Under the pieces are notes generated by a model, which was not told where the DNA came from, made no database searches, and saw only the letters and a program-made list of their open reading frames with translations. Shown piece by piece: positions 22,449 to 39,601 of a stretch of 64,000 bases of DNA (within the stretch, counting starts at the first letter, position 1; the number at the start of each line of letters is the position of its first letter). The translations under genes and the position numbers were made by a program. This DNA comes from Pogonophryne albipinna (Eukaryota > Chordata > Actinopteri > Perciformes > Artedidraconidae). The DNA lies in NCBI GenBank assembly GCA_028583405.1, contig CM053260.1, positions 16,515,026-16,579,025 of the forward strand, given 5' to 3'.

Positions 22449-23011
22449 TGTTACGATGTGAGGTGCAGGTGAAAGAACGATACGTGGAGAGAGGGTTTTC
22501 TTGCAAAAAATAAACAGGCGTTTTATTCTTAGCCTTCCACATTATTCCACAGAAACACAAACTGCATGCCTGGTGCTGCATTTACCAGCAAGGAACAAAC
22601 ACAAAAACGAATACCCCTTCCCCTCTCAATAATTATAAAGGAGTGCCTTGGAAATATGTGTTTACATAAATTGTGACCAAACTGTTTGAACTTAGACTAA
22701 AGTGAACTATCTAAACACTCAAGAGTCCTTTACCTCACTGAGCTGTAGTATCAGCCTCTCAGTCTGACTGGAGAGGACTCTCCCTCCACATTATTGTAGA
22801 AACATATTCTTCTTACATCCGTTAGAGCAGCTAGCACCAGATTCTAATAACAACAGCGCCGGTACCGGGCGGTGCGCCCTTCTCTCTCTCCCTCGCATTT
22901 TGGCTGTGAGCTGCGGGCGCCAGATAAGCCAACATCCCCCATTTTCATCACTTACAGCGCCCATCGTACAGGGCAAATGAAATGTGTAACCGGGGTGAAA
23001 AGGGTGTTACA
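22449..23011 (-). repeat. 5' LTR of the Gmr1-like element, divergent U3
   Basis: 22449-22618 matches 17045-17214 almost perfectly (R/U5 side). The rest has no evident similarity to the other LTR, although a TATA-like TATAAT (complement 22632-22637) sits at the equivalent place. The outer end is placed at 23011 because the minus strand then begins TGTAACACC, complementary in style to the ...GTAACA terminus; this limit is uncertain. Confidence 0.55.
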
Positions 23012-23905
23012 TTTACTTAATTATGAATATTGTTACATCAAGGCCGAAAATTAGGATGAGCACCTACGGTCAAAACATTTTTTTTCCCTCCCAGAGCTGC
23101 CAGTGCAGCGCCTCCCCAGATCTGGCGCCCTAGGCGAACATCTATAACGCCAGTGCTACGGGCCGACCCTGAGTTCATATGCAACTCGCAAATATCTTTC
23201 TCTCTCCTCTCCTCTCTCCTCTCTTCTCCCTTCTCTTTCTTCTCTCTCTCTCTCTTCTTTGTATAGCTGGTGGTTATTGAGTGACCTTTGCAATTGCATT
23301 CTTAAGAAAAGTGTACCCAAACATGGATTGTTGCCTCCTTTTGTCAGACAATTGAATCAAAAACATCCTGGGAACTGAGAGTGGTTTCCTAACTTCCTAT
23401 TAAGGGAACATTTTTGATCAATCAGCCATGTCCTTTATATCTAAAAAATAGCAGAGAGCATCAGTAATTTATGAGCTACAGAGGTTTCAGAGCAGATTGA
23501 TTGAGTGAGCGGTGAGATGAGTATTCTCCTGGGATCTTATTAAAATGTTGATGGATCTCCAGTTTAAGCATTCAGGTAAGATGCCAGTTTACAACACACA
23601 AGGCTGGCAAGAATATTAAGTTTCATAAATATGATTTGTGGTTGGCTGCACGCTGGAAACGTAGAGGGCACTGGAGATCAGTCAAGGGGTCTCATATATT
23701 TAGTTTCTACATCCCATTTGTAAATAGGTCTCTGACGGCAGGTTAATATATTTCAGCCTCAGGACAGTTATCTGTAAGAAGTGGTTTAACAAATAGATAT
23801 ATAGTTCAGGATGGGCAGGAACAGAGGAAAGCTGTCTTATCATTTATGTTTGGGCATTCAAAGACTGTACCTGATCTTTGTGTGTTGCATGGTGTGCACT
23901 TGTTG
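23012..23905. other. Intergenic with pyrimidine-rich tract
   Basis: 23,195-23,262 is a nearly pure CT tract (TCTCTCCTCTCC-type). The remainder holds no gene or repeat that I recognise. Confidence 0.5.
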
Positions 23906-23972
23906 TTTCATTTCATTTAATCGTTTATTTGAAGAGGGACAATGCACATTGATGAACATTTTTAACAATTAA

Positions 23973-24350
23973 AGGTGGGGTAGGTACATTTGAGAAACCG
24001 AGATACACTTTTTGTTATATTCCATGGAATGTTCTTAACATTCCGATAGCAATGAATATCTTAAGTGCTTTGACAAAAAATCCATAAAAAATATGCCATC
24101 TGTGGAAGCCGTAATACTGTAAAAAGCACGACCAATCATTTGAGCCGGCCCGGCTAAAGTAACTGGATGGCCTACCTGCCTGTCAGCCTTCCATCTGTGC
24201 ACAAATGTATCTCGTGCCCTCATTGGTCATGTGCATGTTCGTGTGTGTTGAAGGAGGGGCTCTGTAAGGAAGTGGCAGATTTTTTCCAGTTGCGTATTTT
24301 CAAATTCTAGCGCACTCGAGCTGGTTTCTCCAAAATTACCTACCCCACCT
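23973..24350. mobile_element. MITE, AGGTGGGGTAGG family, copy 1
   Basis: 378 bp with inverted termini AGGTGGGGTAGGTA...GAGAAACC and its complement GGTTTCTCC...TACCTACCCCACCT, flanked by TTAA (23969-23972, 24351-24354). About 85-90 percent similar, in reverse orientation, to 43872-44248. No coding potential. Confidence 0.75.
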
Positions 24351-24540
24351 TTAATGCTTCAAAATGTAAATATGCCGGATTTGAGCTTTTAGCTAATTTC
24401 CATCCGTAGTCCCTCACATACAACATTTAAGAACATGACATTATATACATAGCAAAAATAAATACATGATATGCAGAAAGAGCATGAGCAGCATACAAGC
24501 ATTTACCACATGGCAGTACAATGTTGCAGCTATGACATAT

Positions 24541-24618
24541 AAAGTGCAGGAGAAGATACAAGAGCTACATCAAGTGCAAGAGAAGATAAAAGAGCTACAT
24601 AAAGTGCAAAAGGAGATA
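24541..24618. repeat. 30-bp tandem repeat, about 2.6 copies
   Basis: Unit aaagtgcaggagaagataca + agagctacat, repeated with few changes in the 3' UTR of the LINE. Confidence 0.75.
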
Positions 24619-24637
24619 CCCCTGTATTAAAGTGCAT

Positions 24638-25490
24638 TTAGCGGTGATTACACGTCTGTTTGTTGCTCAACCATTCTTTGAGTTGACCTTTAAAACTATT
24701 GAGAGTGGGACAATCCCGTATCTCAGTTGGGAGACTATTCCAGAATGAGCTGCCTTTAATGGAGAGGACATTTTGATGGAAAGTGGTCCGTCTACGGTGG
24801 ACTTCACAGTCTCCTCTGGTTTCTGACCTAGTGCAGCGTCCAGTGTGCAGTCCATGTAAGCATTTATTAAAAAAAGACACACTTTTAAAAGACTTAAAAT
24901 TGTCAAAACTCAAGAAATTGTGTTTTTCAAGGATGGTACAGTGGTGGTATGAATTTGGCTTTCTGTCAAACACCTTGATAGCTCTCTTGTCTCTTCTATT
25001 GGTTTCAGGTTTGTGGCACAAGCAAACGACCAGTTTGTCAAACAGTATTCAATGTGGGATAGAATCATACAGTGGAGGTATGACTTTGCAGCATTGACAG
25101 TTAAGAAAGGTCTTATTTGTTTAAAATGTTGCAAGTTGAATTTAATGGTATTGGATACTTTCTTAATATGTTTCATAAAAGTCAAGTTCGAGTCCAGTAT
25201 GACTCCAAGATACTTGAAGTGGGAGACTAGTTCTATTTCTGCTCCGTTTAAAAACACATTGGATCCTTCAATTTTGACTGGTCGTTTATTGAACATCATG
25301 CATACTGTTTTTTTTACATTCAACTGTAAGCAAATGTTGTTCAGCAGCCAGTGTTGAACCTTGTCCAAAGCATTAGAGAGACAAGATGAGATCATTTCAG
25401 TGTTTTTCCCATGTACAAAGATGACCGCATCATCGGCATACATTTGCACATTCAACTCAGGACATACATAAGGCAAGTCATTCACTTCTA
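24638..25490 (-). pseudogene. LINE reverse transcriptase C-terminal fragment
   Basis: From 25485: NDLPYVCPELNVQMYADDAV with the YADD catalytic motif, then FKYLGVILDSNLTF and a thumb region (AKSYLHCMILSHIEYCLTNW). The frame shifts around 24.96-25.02 kb and continues to 24638 with SSFWNSLPTEIRDCPTLNSF, the tail typical of these LINEs. The endonuclease and most of RT are absent (5' truncation). Confidence 0.75.
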
Positions 25491-26925
25491 CGTGAGTGTG
25501 GTGCTCTGTCCCTGGTTTTACGAGTCAGCTTTATGTGTCAGATACACATGTTATCCAGACATCTATTGACTTTTCTCTCACTCCAGTGGAGCAGCATTCA
25601 TCTCTTCAGATTAGACTGCAGGGAGCCTGTACACTATTTTCCTGTGGCCCTGCAGGGAGCCACTCCAGGCCCATCCAAGGAAAATAGTCGGTATCAGCAC
25701 AGTCTGAGCTGTACTTTACTGGAGAACACTGTGTATACGAAAACCTCATCGTTGATCAAGACAGCAAAATTGATCAATTTACATCTTCTGCCAGTTTGCA
25801 TAAATTACGTAAAATGGGAACATTGTCTTGTCAATTACTCTGTTTTCTGTACAGTTTCTTATTTGATAGAATAATGAGAGATGGCAGTTGGAGCCTGAGT
25901 GCATTGCGTTTCTTCATGAACACATCAGTCATCATTTAAATGTAAAACAGCCTTAAAGTAATCGTTTGACATTTTGGGGAATATGCATAATTGCCTGATT
26001 AACATGACGTCACTGGGAAGTTGACACACAACCATTAGAGATGCCAGGAACTCACTGAGTCTGGACTAAAAATAGTGTGGCATAAACCCCTGTAGCTTGC
26101 CACATGCTAGTTGCGTGCATATTAAACAAATGCGATACAACATGTTAATCAGTGAGCTGTAGAGGTGATTGTAAATACATGTTGGTACATTTGAACTGTG
26201 AGGCCAGCTGTTTAGTCTTTGTAGCGTGGCGTTTTCTTTGAATGAAACAAAGCTAAAATTACATTTAGTTGTACTCATCAAAACTCATATGTATCCATAA
26301 GGTTTTGTGGTTGAGGAGTTTCTCGTGAAATACCTGAGGAGGCAATCGGCCAATTCCAAAAACTCATAATAATAGAATGTAGAGAACAAATAAGTGTGTT
26401 TTTATTTCATCAAGAGGAAAGTCTATAGAAAGGATCCATCTCAGAGATGTCAGATGCTGTTTATGAGTTTGGCTCAGACTCACAGTTTGCTGATTTAAAG
26501 TTTTTGCAGCTTGACTGAAGCTATCAGTTTTCCTCTGCCAGTTACTGAGCAGATGATTCAGATCAGCGTTGACAAAGTGCATCAATATTGCCAGAACGTC
26601 TTAGGTGAGAAAAATACAACATTGTCCTACTGTTTAGCAGAGGAACATTTCGCAACTGTGTCTATAACTCTGTGATAGATCATGTTAAGAAGGCTTTTAT
26701 TTAAACATCACATTTTGACAAAACCTTAATAGAAAACCAAAGTTATATAGATTACTGTCCTGCTTTTCAGATTTGCTTTTAGATCACGTCGCTCTGCCGA
26801 TGATGAGTTATGACCTTCTGAAAATAATCTAATAAATCTAATAGTGGCCTATTGGAAAACATGATGTCTGGATGTTTTCATTTTCCAGCTGGTTTTACCC
26901 TACTCCACACACGCACGCACGCACT

Positions 26926-26927
<2 letters not shown>
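25491..26927. other. Intergenic, nothing recognised
   Basis: No gene, RNA or element boundary identified; only short unsupported ORFs. Confidence 0.4.

Positions 26928-26982
<55 letters not shown>
26928..26982. repeat. (CA)n microsatellite, about 55 bp
   Basis: Uninterrupted CA dinucleotides preceded by a CACGCACGCACG variant stretch. Confidence 0.95.
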
Positions 26983-26983
<1 letters not shown>

Positions 26984-27714
26984 AATATCCATCTGAATGC
27001 TCTATGACTCATCGATTTTATCTTCACAGAGAGGAGGTGGCAGGATTATGCCTGCATCTGTATGATCCCTGTATTATCTCGAGATACAACAGTGCCTCTG
27101 GAGGACTGTGGAATTGAAAGCATATATTGTATGCTGCCAGGAGTTTAAGTGATTTCAAGGCCAGCCTGGGAGATGTGGCTGCATGAATGATGCTTCCTCA
27201 GTGACGTAGAGGGTCATTGAAGACTACTGGAAACAAAGATAATTAAACAGGATGATGAAGTTGTAATTATTTCATTATTTTGTGCAAAATGTCCCTTAAA
27301 ACGAACATTACTGCCACGGACAAAAACTCCAAGACTAATTAATAAGAAATACTTCCCTCCTTTTAATTTTCCTCTTGAGTCATTGAGGCCAAAGTCTCTG
27401 GTAGTATTAAGAGTTGTGGCCTTACACTAATGTGGTTTGCCATGTGGACTAATTATAACATTGAATCTATCGGAAAAGTCATAATAAGCATCACAGGAAA
27501 TGAATTTGTCGTAATAGGATTACAGACCTCAGTCACAAATACCATCAACAGTAAACAAAAGAAACAAAAAGTAAAGCGGGTACTGAACTACCCAAGGGCT
27601 GGGGGGAAGTGCCTGGACATAAAATGCTTCTAGAAGTTGAGCTGTTCAAAGGCTCACAGAGGTGAAACAAATATAACGAAACACTATAATGGAAATGTGT
27701 GTGTGTGTGTGTGT

Positions 27715-31698
<3,984 letters not shown>

Positions 31699-32583
31699 AG
31701 GTCCCATGTCATGGCCATTTCTACTGATCATAATTCCATTGTTGAGGTATACTAAAATAGATTTATACTGTGCAATTTTCCAAACTCACATTGGTTTCTC
31801 ATACAGCATCTCTGTAAAGTATGTGTATTCACTGGTATTCACTCCCTGTCCTAAACGGCTTGTTGGAGCTCCTGCCCCCCCCCCCCCCCCCTGTGAGCCC
31901 AGTGTGTTCTGATTGGTCGGGAAGTTGCAAGGCTCGTTGCTGCGATCTGCTGCGAGGAGCGGACAGGCTTCCGGGTCGGCGATACAGCGAGAACAAGCGA
32001 AACTCATCCTGAGCACACACAAACACTCACAGCCGAAGTAAAAACAATAAGTGTGGCTTGATATTGAATAAGAAAAAGGTTTATAACGCTGTGAGCATGG
32101 GTCTGCGGAGAGCATTTCTCCACGATCCCAACTTAGCAGCCCGAAAAACGTTTACCCATTTAAACAGTCGTGGTAGATACCTTGTTTGTTTTAAACATTA
32201 TAAATACACAAACAACAATGAATACTTACAGGTTGTGTACCCGAATCTCCCACTGGTCCAAACAAAGTAGGAACAGCATCGTTCTTCAGTGCCCTACGCT
32301 GTACATATCCGGCATGAATCGCTGAAAGGTTTGTGAAGCTTTGTTTCGTGAAAGGCTGGCAGAGGGTGTGGCCTCTGGGTATTCACAGGTCACAGTACCC
32401 AGGAAGTAAACAATGGAAAATGAGAAATCTCCAACGAGGCGTTTTGGGGAGGTCTTTTCTGTGTTTTACTCGCTACATGGTGTACTTTGAGGGTTTTTGA
32501 CTCTGCAGACCGTTTACATGCATAAAAATCTTCATAACACACAAGGGGACGGGTAATAACCGGAAAAGCATGACATGGGACCT
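31699..32583. mobile_element. Non-autonomous DNA transposon with TTAA duplication, 885 bp
   Basis: Inverted termini AGGTCCCATGTCATG (left) and CATGACATGGGACCT (right) are near perfect over about 17 bp and flanked by TTAA (31695-31698, 32584-32587). Interior has a poly-C run near 31,875-31,891 and no transposase. The terminal AGGTCCC matches the 15.4-kb element, so they may be one family group. Confidence 0.72.
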
Positions 32584-35500
32584 TTAAACATGACAAAAAC
32601 CTATTTTAAACTAGCCTTTTGTTAATGAGCACATAGTGAAAACATGACAAGCTGACAAAGAAAATAGAAACTTGTTAACAGTGAACGGTCACATCCAAAC
32701 AAATATCCTTTGGCGTATCCTCAGAGGTAATTCTATACAATACACAGTGAGTCACTGAAATTGATTTATCAAATGTCAAAAAAATGAGTCTTTGAAACTG
32801 TGAGCCGGGTTCCTTCGAGAGGAACAGTCAGTCACGGCGCTGTGTTTCTGCATGAATGGTCAAGCTGTTCTCTGAGGCAGTGACGTATCTGAAAAATGTC
32901 AGTGCACCGACACAGTGGTAACACCGTTGGAGCCCACAGCTGTCCAAACCGCCAACATTTCAGCTCACTCTTTTCTCTATAATATTGCTCTTCTTTCATA
33001 TGCTCCAGATTACACTACTGGTGAAATGCACTGCAGAGGGAGGCAATATGTAAAGTGAAGAAACATGTTTCTTGTGATTTACAAGCTTTTAATTAGTCAC
33101 AGGATTGAGATACGCCTTTCTGTGTCATGTTTAGATAAACCAAGACCTGATCAATGTTTTTCTTTACTTTCTCTAACCAACCTTTTCAAATCTAAAGGTC
33201 ACCTGGGTGGATGTTACATGAAGGGCTACTTATGCCTTCTTTGTGTCCTGTTAGAATGTTTTCATGACCTGCAATCTATAACCAACATGATGTCTGAAGC
33301 CCTGCAGAGCTGACATTTGTCGCTGCAAAAGAGTTGTATTACAGACACAATGACCAACCTGGAGAGAGAAGGGCACAGACAATTTGAAGACATTTGGTGT
33401 CATCGCCATTATAATGGTAATCAGCGAAATGCATAAAATATCAAAAATATTCCACAAACATCAGGTCCCCATGGCTGTATACAGATTAGAATAAAACAGA
33501 GAGAGCTCTCTAATGGTTCAATAGAACATAACAATCATAACACACTGAGAGCAAAATTATATTCACAGCAGAATCAAAGCCAGTGGAGGCTGAGGAAAAT
33601 GAAAGGAAACTAACAACAATAACAATCGCTTGACACACCTAATTCATAAAAAGGATAAATCAATTTCTTTACATGGACATAGATTATTATTTTAAGGAAC
33701 ATGAGTATTTGCGTTCTTTCTGAGATTTAGACGAGCAAATCAATAACATTCATATCTGTATGCTAAATACAAAGCTACACATGAGACGTTTAGCTTATCT
33801 TAGCTTAACTTAGCTTAGTGTAGCTTAGTTTAGCTTAGCTTAAAGACAGAGAATTCGGGGTAAGAGCCAGCCAGTCTTTTTTATGCCTCGAATTTTCTAC
33901 ATTTTATAAAGTTATATGATAATACATTATTTAGTGAGCTTTTTGTTACCTTTGTACAAAGCCAGGCTAGCTGTTTATTGTGTCTTTATTCTAGCCAGCT
34001 GCTTGGTAGCGTTCCATATTTCAATATCTTTCTCTAACTCTCAGAAAAAAAAGCCAATAATGAATTTCCAAAAGGTTCAGCTCCATTAATGTTAATTCTG
34101 ACATTTGTTTCTCGAAGATGTGGTGGCATAAATGTCAACAAGCCAACAATCCACTTGTGGATCTCTGGTCCTGAGCAGAGTCCTGGTATAGTGACATTTA
34201 GGAGTGTCCTTTGAAGTTTATAAATAACAGGCCTTTCAAACACCGATACACATAAGTGATGACATGCTCTCAGCAATGCTCTCTTTAGTGAGCGACATAA
34301 ATGTTTTTTCTCCCAAGAGGATAGCTTTGTCTGTGTATTTCTTAACTTTAATGTTTACATATGCAAGGCTGCAAAACCACAATTAAAACCCCATTACACT
34401 TTATTTCAGCAACAACACTGGTGGGAATTTGTCTAGGCCTGAAGGAAAACTGCAAAGTGGTGACTGTGTGGAAACTGGCCCCAAAGTTAAGGACAGAATA
34501 ACAAATGACATCCCCATATATATCACAGATCTGTGGAGGTCACCTTAACATTTCAGGTATGGAGAGACTGTTCAATTCCAGTGTGCAGCATTACAATGAG
34601 CTTCGGCTCTGTGTCTGTCTGAGTCGATTCTGGAGCCAGAGGAAAGAAATAAAGGTAAGAAGGGAGCTGTAAAATGAAGGCAGAGGGGTTGAGAGGTGAG
34701 TGATGAAAAGTTAATTAAAAGTGAAAACACTGAGAGAGTGGGTTGAGGTAAAGAATGCAACTGTGGAAATCTTGTTGTTTATCCTCACCATGACTGTGAC
34801 TAATGTTTTTATAATGTTTTATAGGGTTATTTATTATCTCTTTTCACACTGATTTCTGTAGTGACAAATGAACCAATTGTGATTTGTATTTCTTATCATG
34901 CATACACTTTTTCAAACTAAAGCTTGTTTCAATTCACTGATTGTCTTGCTCTTTGGGATTCTGATCCATGTGCAGCTAGCTCATGATGGTGGACTCTTCA
35001 GCAGAATGAAGCATACCGCCATAACAAAGCCTATAAACTATCCGCGTTTGCAATTTGCAATTAATCTCACATCAGAGTGCTATTACCCGATGACTCAAAG
35101 CAGCATGTTTTGACGCAGTTACCGCATAGCTCAGCAAATTTCTTAATGAAACTGACCTTCAGCAAAATTGTACAAAATGCACGAACGACACATTGTGGTT
35201 ATACACGAGGATATGTGCAGGAGTTATTGTTGTCAAGTCGCAGTGACATCCTGGTCCCCTCTGGTTAACTGTAAACCTCACATTGACAATAAGACTCCAG
35301 CAAGTCATAGCACCAATGTATATTAGTTCACATTTTCTTTTGCAGCTTTTCTAGTTATTTGGTTGAACTGTGAGCCTCCTTTGGAAAGAAACTTGATTAA
35401 TGACTTAATAAATGCTAAATGGCACAGTGGATTGAGTTACAGGACAGTGGATCAGATGCAAGGCTGTGGCTCTCTATTGGTGAGCTATATGGTGCTGGTA

Positions 35501-36144
35501 GGCAGATTGTTTTACCTCACAGAGCCAGGCTAGCGGTTTCATCCTTTTTCCAGTGCTGTTACTAAGCTTTATAGTTCCCAGAATGTCAAACTATTCTTTA
35601 AAAAAAATAAAAATAAACAGCCGTACTAAAAAACAGCTGTGTGTTATTGGTTTTACTTTGGAATTGGAGAGTAATTGCAAAGCCCATTCAGACATTCAAA
35701 CCACATTTCCCCCCACAATGCATAACTTTACCATCAACAAGTTTCTGTTTTGACAACTTGATTTATTATAATACAATTAAGCCTGGATTTCACCCTGATA
35801 ATTATTGTTGTGATGTGTTTGGCTCTAAAAATGTGTTTTTCCCAAAACAGTCTGGTCTGTGAGAAAAAGTGGTGAGAGAAAGGGCAGTGTTTTAATGTCC
35901 GACCAGTAAAACGTTTTAATTGGACTACAGCCTTTATACAAATCAAAGTGAATGTCAAATTGTGTACTAAAAATGCATAATGAATGAGTGTTGAGCTTAT
36001 TCAAAGTGAAAATATTACTATTATACCCAGCAATATCTTTTAGAGGGCATTATCATGCCAGAGGCTTTCTTGTGGGTGCCTGATTCATTTATATTCTGGC
36101 TGCCCTAAATAGATTTCAGCCTGTCCGTCTACAAAAAAATGACC
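32584..36144. other. Intergenic with one short hexamer array
   Basis: 33,791-33,843 is a degenerate TAGCTTA/TTAGCT tandem array. No supported gene in the rest. Confidence 0.45.
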
Positions 36145-36720
36145 GGTCGATTGTTCAGCAGCTTAATAATAATTAATAATACAACCCCGAGTCACGTTTT
36201 AAAGTGTAGCACCTCTAGTGGTCGTGTAAGAAACAACATGCTCCCGTTGATTGCAAACGCTCCGGAGGGTCGTTTATTCACAAATAACCCTCTCTGGAAA
36301 ATCCTAAATTGTGGAATAGTTTGGCCATTAAAATGCTTTTTGATTAGATTTCTAGCGAGAAGTGTATATTGTACTTTTGTAATCTACGTCCAGTGGATGT
36401 GTAGGATCTATAGTTTGATATTACGAAGATGATTTGAGGTCTCGCCAGGAGAACGTGTGTATGCGGCAGCTTCCATGTACATTTAGCGTCAACCCTCCAG
36501 GGGTGAAAACAGTATTTCCGGTCTCGAAGTTTTCATAATAAAACCGGAAGTATTCCCCTCACTGTCAAATGATTACACAGTGATATCTGCATTACTCATC
36601 CACTAAAAAACATCAGTTTATCCTTGTTAATTACAATTAACAATATTGATTGGTTTAAATTGTGTACAATGCTTTTGTGTTTTTAACCTTCGATTCGGAG
36701 AAATAAATTGTTTTTTCGGA
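36145..36720 (+). repeat. Left arm of a long inverted repeat
   Basis: Matches the reverse complement of about 44,880-45,426. Roughly 90 percent identical over 36,250-36,690, with weaker similarity outward to GGTCGATTGTTCA and inward to an ACTAC...CCCAGAATCC (ZNF143/SBF-like) motif at about 36,745. Confidence 0.75.
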
Positions 36721-37137
36721 GTTTAGACACTACAGAGTTTCCGAAGACACTACACTACCCAGAATCCCAGCTATCGTTTGGGACTACAACATCCGCCTTG
36801 CTTTACAAACCCCTAGTCCTCAAGCTCTGTGATTGGATGTTGGAGTGGCAGTCAGTGGCGGAGCCAGGACATGTTCAGTGGGGTGGCCAGGATGGAACCA
36901 ATGATCATTTTGGGGTGGCATTGAAATAACTATTATATGAATATAAAAATACATCTCACTAGAAAATAAGGTTTTTTTTAAGGCATCTACAACACACCTC
37001 TACATTATTTGGGATTAAGCTAGTGGAATAGATCAAATAATATCCAGTAGGCCTATATCTAACTATTTTTTTCTTATTCCCGCAGGCAAAGTAACAACGA
37101 AGCTTACATTATACTACGTTTTTATTTATATTAAGTA

Positions 37138-39601
37138 ATTATCGTAGGTGACTTTAATATTCATGTTGACGATGATAAAAATAGCCTTACTGTTGCATTT
37201 AACTCTATATTAGATTCTATTGGTTTCCGTCAGAGTGTAAATAAACCAACCCACTGCTATAATCACACTCTCGACCTTGTTCTGACTTATGGTATTGAAA
37301 TTGAGCAACTATTAGTCGAACCGTATAATCCTGCTTTATCCGACCATTTCTTAGTAACTTTTGAAGTACTGTTACTAGACTACAAAGCATTAGTCAAAAG
37401 CTCCTGCAGCAGAAACCTATCTGTTAGTGCTATAGCCACATTTAAGGAAGAGATTCCACCAATACTTAACTCGATAGCATGTCTGCATGTAAGGGAGGAA
37501 ACTTATACAAAATGTACACCACCCCAAATTGATCATGTTGTTGATAGTGCTACAGATGCGCTGCGAATAAAATTAGACTCTGTTGCTCCTTTGAAAAAGA
37601 AAAAAATAAAACAACATAGATTAGCTCCATGGCATAATGCCGAAACCCGCAAAATAAAGCAAAATTCGAGACAACTTGAAAGGATATGGCGTTCCACTAA
37701 ACTTGAAGAATCTCGTTTAATTTGGCATATTACTCTCAATGAATATAAGAAAGCACTGCGTAAAGCAAGAGCAGCCTACTACTCTTCATTAATAGATGAG
37801 AATAAGAATAATGCAAGATTTCTTTTCAGCACTGTAGCCAGGCTGACAGAGAGCCATAGCTCGATTGAGCCTTCTATTCCCATAGCACTCAGTAGTAATG
37901 ATTTTATGTGCTTTTTTAACGATAAAATTGTTACTCTTAGAAACAAAATTAATGACCTCTTGCCTTTGACCAGTATAGTGTTATCAACAGCTCCCGGAAA
38001 CGTAAGTTCTAATATTACACTAGCTAGTAAACTAGAATGCTTTTCAGCCATTAACCTTGAACAATTAAATTCAATGATTCTCTCTTCTAAACCATCAACA
38101 TGCATGTTAGACCCAATTCCAACTAAGCTGTTGAAGGAAGTTTTTCCATTAATTAGCACTTCTTTATTAAATATTATGAATATGTCTTTATTATCAGGCT
38201 ATGTTCCACAATCATTCAAAGTAGCAGTGATAAAACCGCTTCTTAAAAAGCACAACCTCGATCCAGAGGTTTTAGCCAACTATAGACCTATTTCTAATCT
38301 TCCGTTCCTCTCAAAAATTATTGAGAAAGCGGTCGCAAAACAGCTGTGTGATTACTTAAAAAACAATGATTTATTTGAAGATTTTCAGTCTGGCTTTAGA
38401 ACACATCATAGCACAGAGACAGCTCTGGTTAAAGTCACAAATGACATTCTAATAGCCTCAGACAAGGGACTTGTCTCTATTCTTGTTTTGCTCGATCTCA
38501 GTGCTGCATTTGATACTATCGACCATGATATCTTATTGCAAAGACTAGAGCACTTAGTTGGCATACAGGGAACTGCTTTAGGCTGGTTTAGGTCCTATCT
38601 ATCTCAACGCTCTCAGTTTGTACGTGTCAACGATGAATCTTCCATGCAAACCAAAGTTAGCCATGGAGAGCCACAGGGCTCAGTGCTCGGACCTATTTTG
38701 TTCACATTATATATGCTTCCGTTAGGCAATATTATAAAGAATCATTCTGTAAACTTTCATTGTTATGCAGATGATACTCAACTATATTTATCAATCAAGC
38801 CTGATGAAATTAATCATCTAAATAAAATTCAAGACTGCCTCAAGGACTTAAAAACGTGGATGACATTTTTTGATGTTAAACACGACCAAAACTGAAGTTA
38901 TTGTACTTGGCCCGAAGAATCTACGAAACAAATTATCTAAAGATATACTAACTATGGATGGCATACATTTGGCCTCCAGTGAGACTGTAAGGAATCTTGG
39001 TGTTATATTTGATCAGGATTTATCCTTTAACGCCCACATAAAATCAATTTCAAGGACCGCCTACTTCCATCTACGTAACATTGCAAAAATCAGGCATATC
39101 TTGCCTCAAAACGATGCAGAGAAACTAGTCCATGCATTTGTTACTTCAAGGATGGATTATTGTAACTCCTTATTATCAGTGTGTACCAAGAAGTCAGTCA
39201 AGTCGCTTCAGCTGATTCAAAATGCTGCAGCTCGTGTACTAACCAGAGTTAGGAAAAGGGACCACATTACTCCTGTTCTGGCTGCCTTACACTGGCTCCC
39301 TATAGAACACAGGATAGAATTTAAAATTCTTCTTCTCGCCTACAAAGCCCTTAATGGGAAGGTGCCATCTTACCTTAAATAACTCATTATACCCTACTGT
39401 CCTACTAGGGCATTGCGTTCCAAGAATGCAGGGCTGTTGGTTGTTCCTAGAGTCTCTAAAAGTACAATGGGAGCCAGAGCCTTTTCTTATCAAGCTCCAC
39501 ATTTGTGGACTCAGCTTCCAGTTTGTGTTCGGGCGGCAGACACCCTATCCGTTTTTAAGAGTGCGCTTAAGACCTTCCTTTTTGATAAAGCTTATAGTTA
39601 G
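37138..39601 (+). pseudogene. L2 ORF2: endonuclease remnant and reverse transcriptase, broken
   Basis: In one frame from 37138: GDFNIHVDD and ALSDHF (apurinic endonuclease core), then RT with NYRPISNLPFLSKIIEK, LVLLDLSAAFDTIDHDIL, GEPQGSVLGPILFTLYMLPL and the catalytic FHCYADDTQLYL. The frame shifts around 38,870 (DNA lost between TWM and MLNTTKTE), continues to a TAA at 39380-39382, and resumes in frame to AYS at 39601. The RT fold is otherwise well preserved; two lesions make it non-coding. Confidence 0.85.

Larger units (their letters stand above)
17045..23011 (-). mobile_element. Gmr1-like Ty3/gypsy LTR retrotransposon, degenerate
   Basis: Minus-strand element read right to left: 5' LTR (22449-23011), primer-binding site (22429-22446), gag-protease, integrase, reverse transcriptase, RNase H, polypurine tract (17783-17796), 3' LTR (17045-17782). 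The pol order with integrase before reverse transcriptase is the copia-like arrangement that defines Gmr1-like deuterostome gypsy elements, first described from cod. Coding defects are two adjacent TAG codons in gag, a frameshift near 20.65-20.73 kb, a TAG at 20427-20429, loss of one catalytic Asp in RT and His-to-Tyr in the integrase zinc finger. The LTRs agree over 170 bp and then differ completely; no matching target duplication is seen. The right limit is inferred from TG...CA ends. Confidence 0.85.
23906..25490 (-). mobile_element. 5'-truncated LINE (L2/CR1-like) with nested MITE
   Basis: Minus-strand non-LTR element. It has an RT C-terminal half starting at NDLP, and a 3' region reading (complement) GGGACTACGGATGG, then ...GTGCATTGTCCC, a familiar teleost L2-type 3' UTR, ending in a GAAATGAAATG tail near 23,906. 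The 3' region is split by the TTAA-flanked MITE at 23973-24350. A 30-bp tandem repeat lies at 24541-24618. Clade assignment is tentative. Confidence 0.7.

Noticed and set aside
25580..25700. Possible hairpin from short complementary pieces (tattttcct / aggaaaata)
   Set aside because: Only about 9 bp of pairing, expected by chance.
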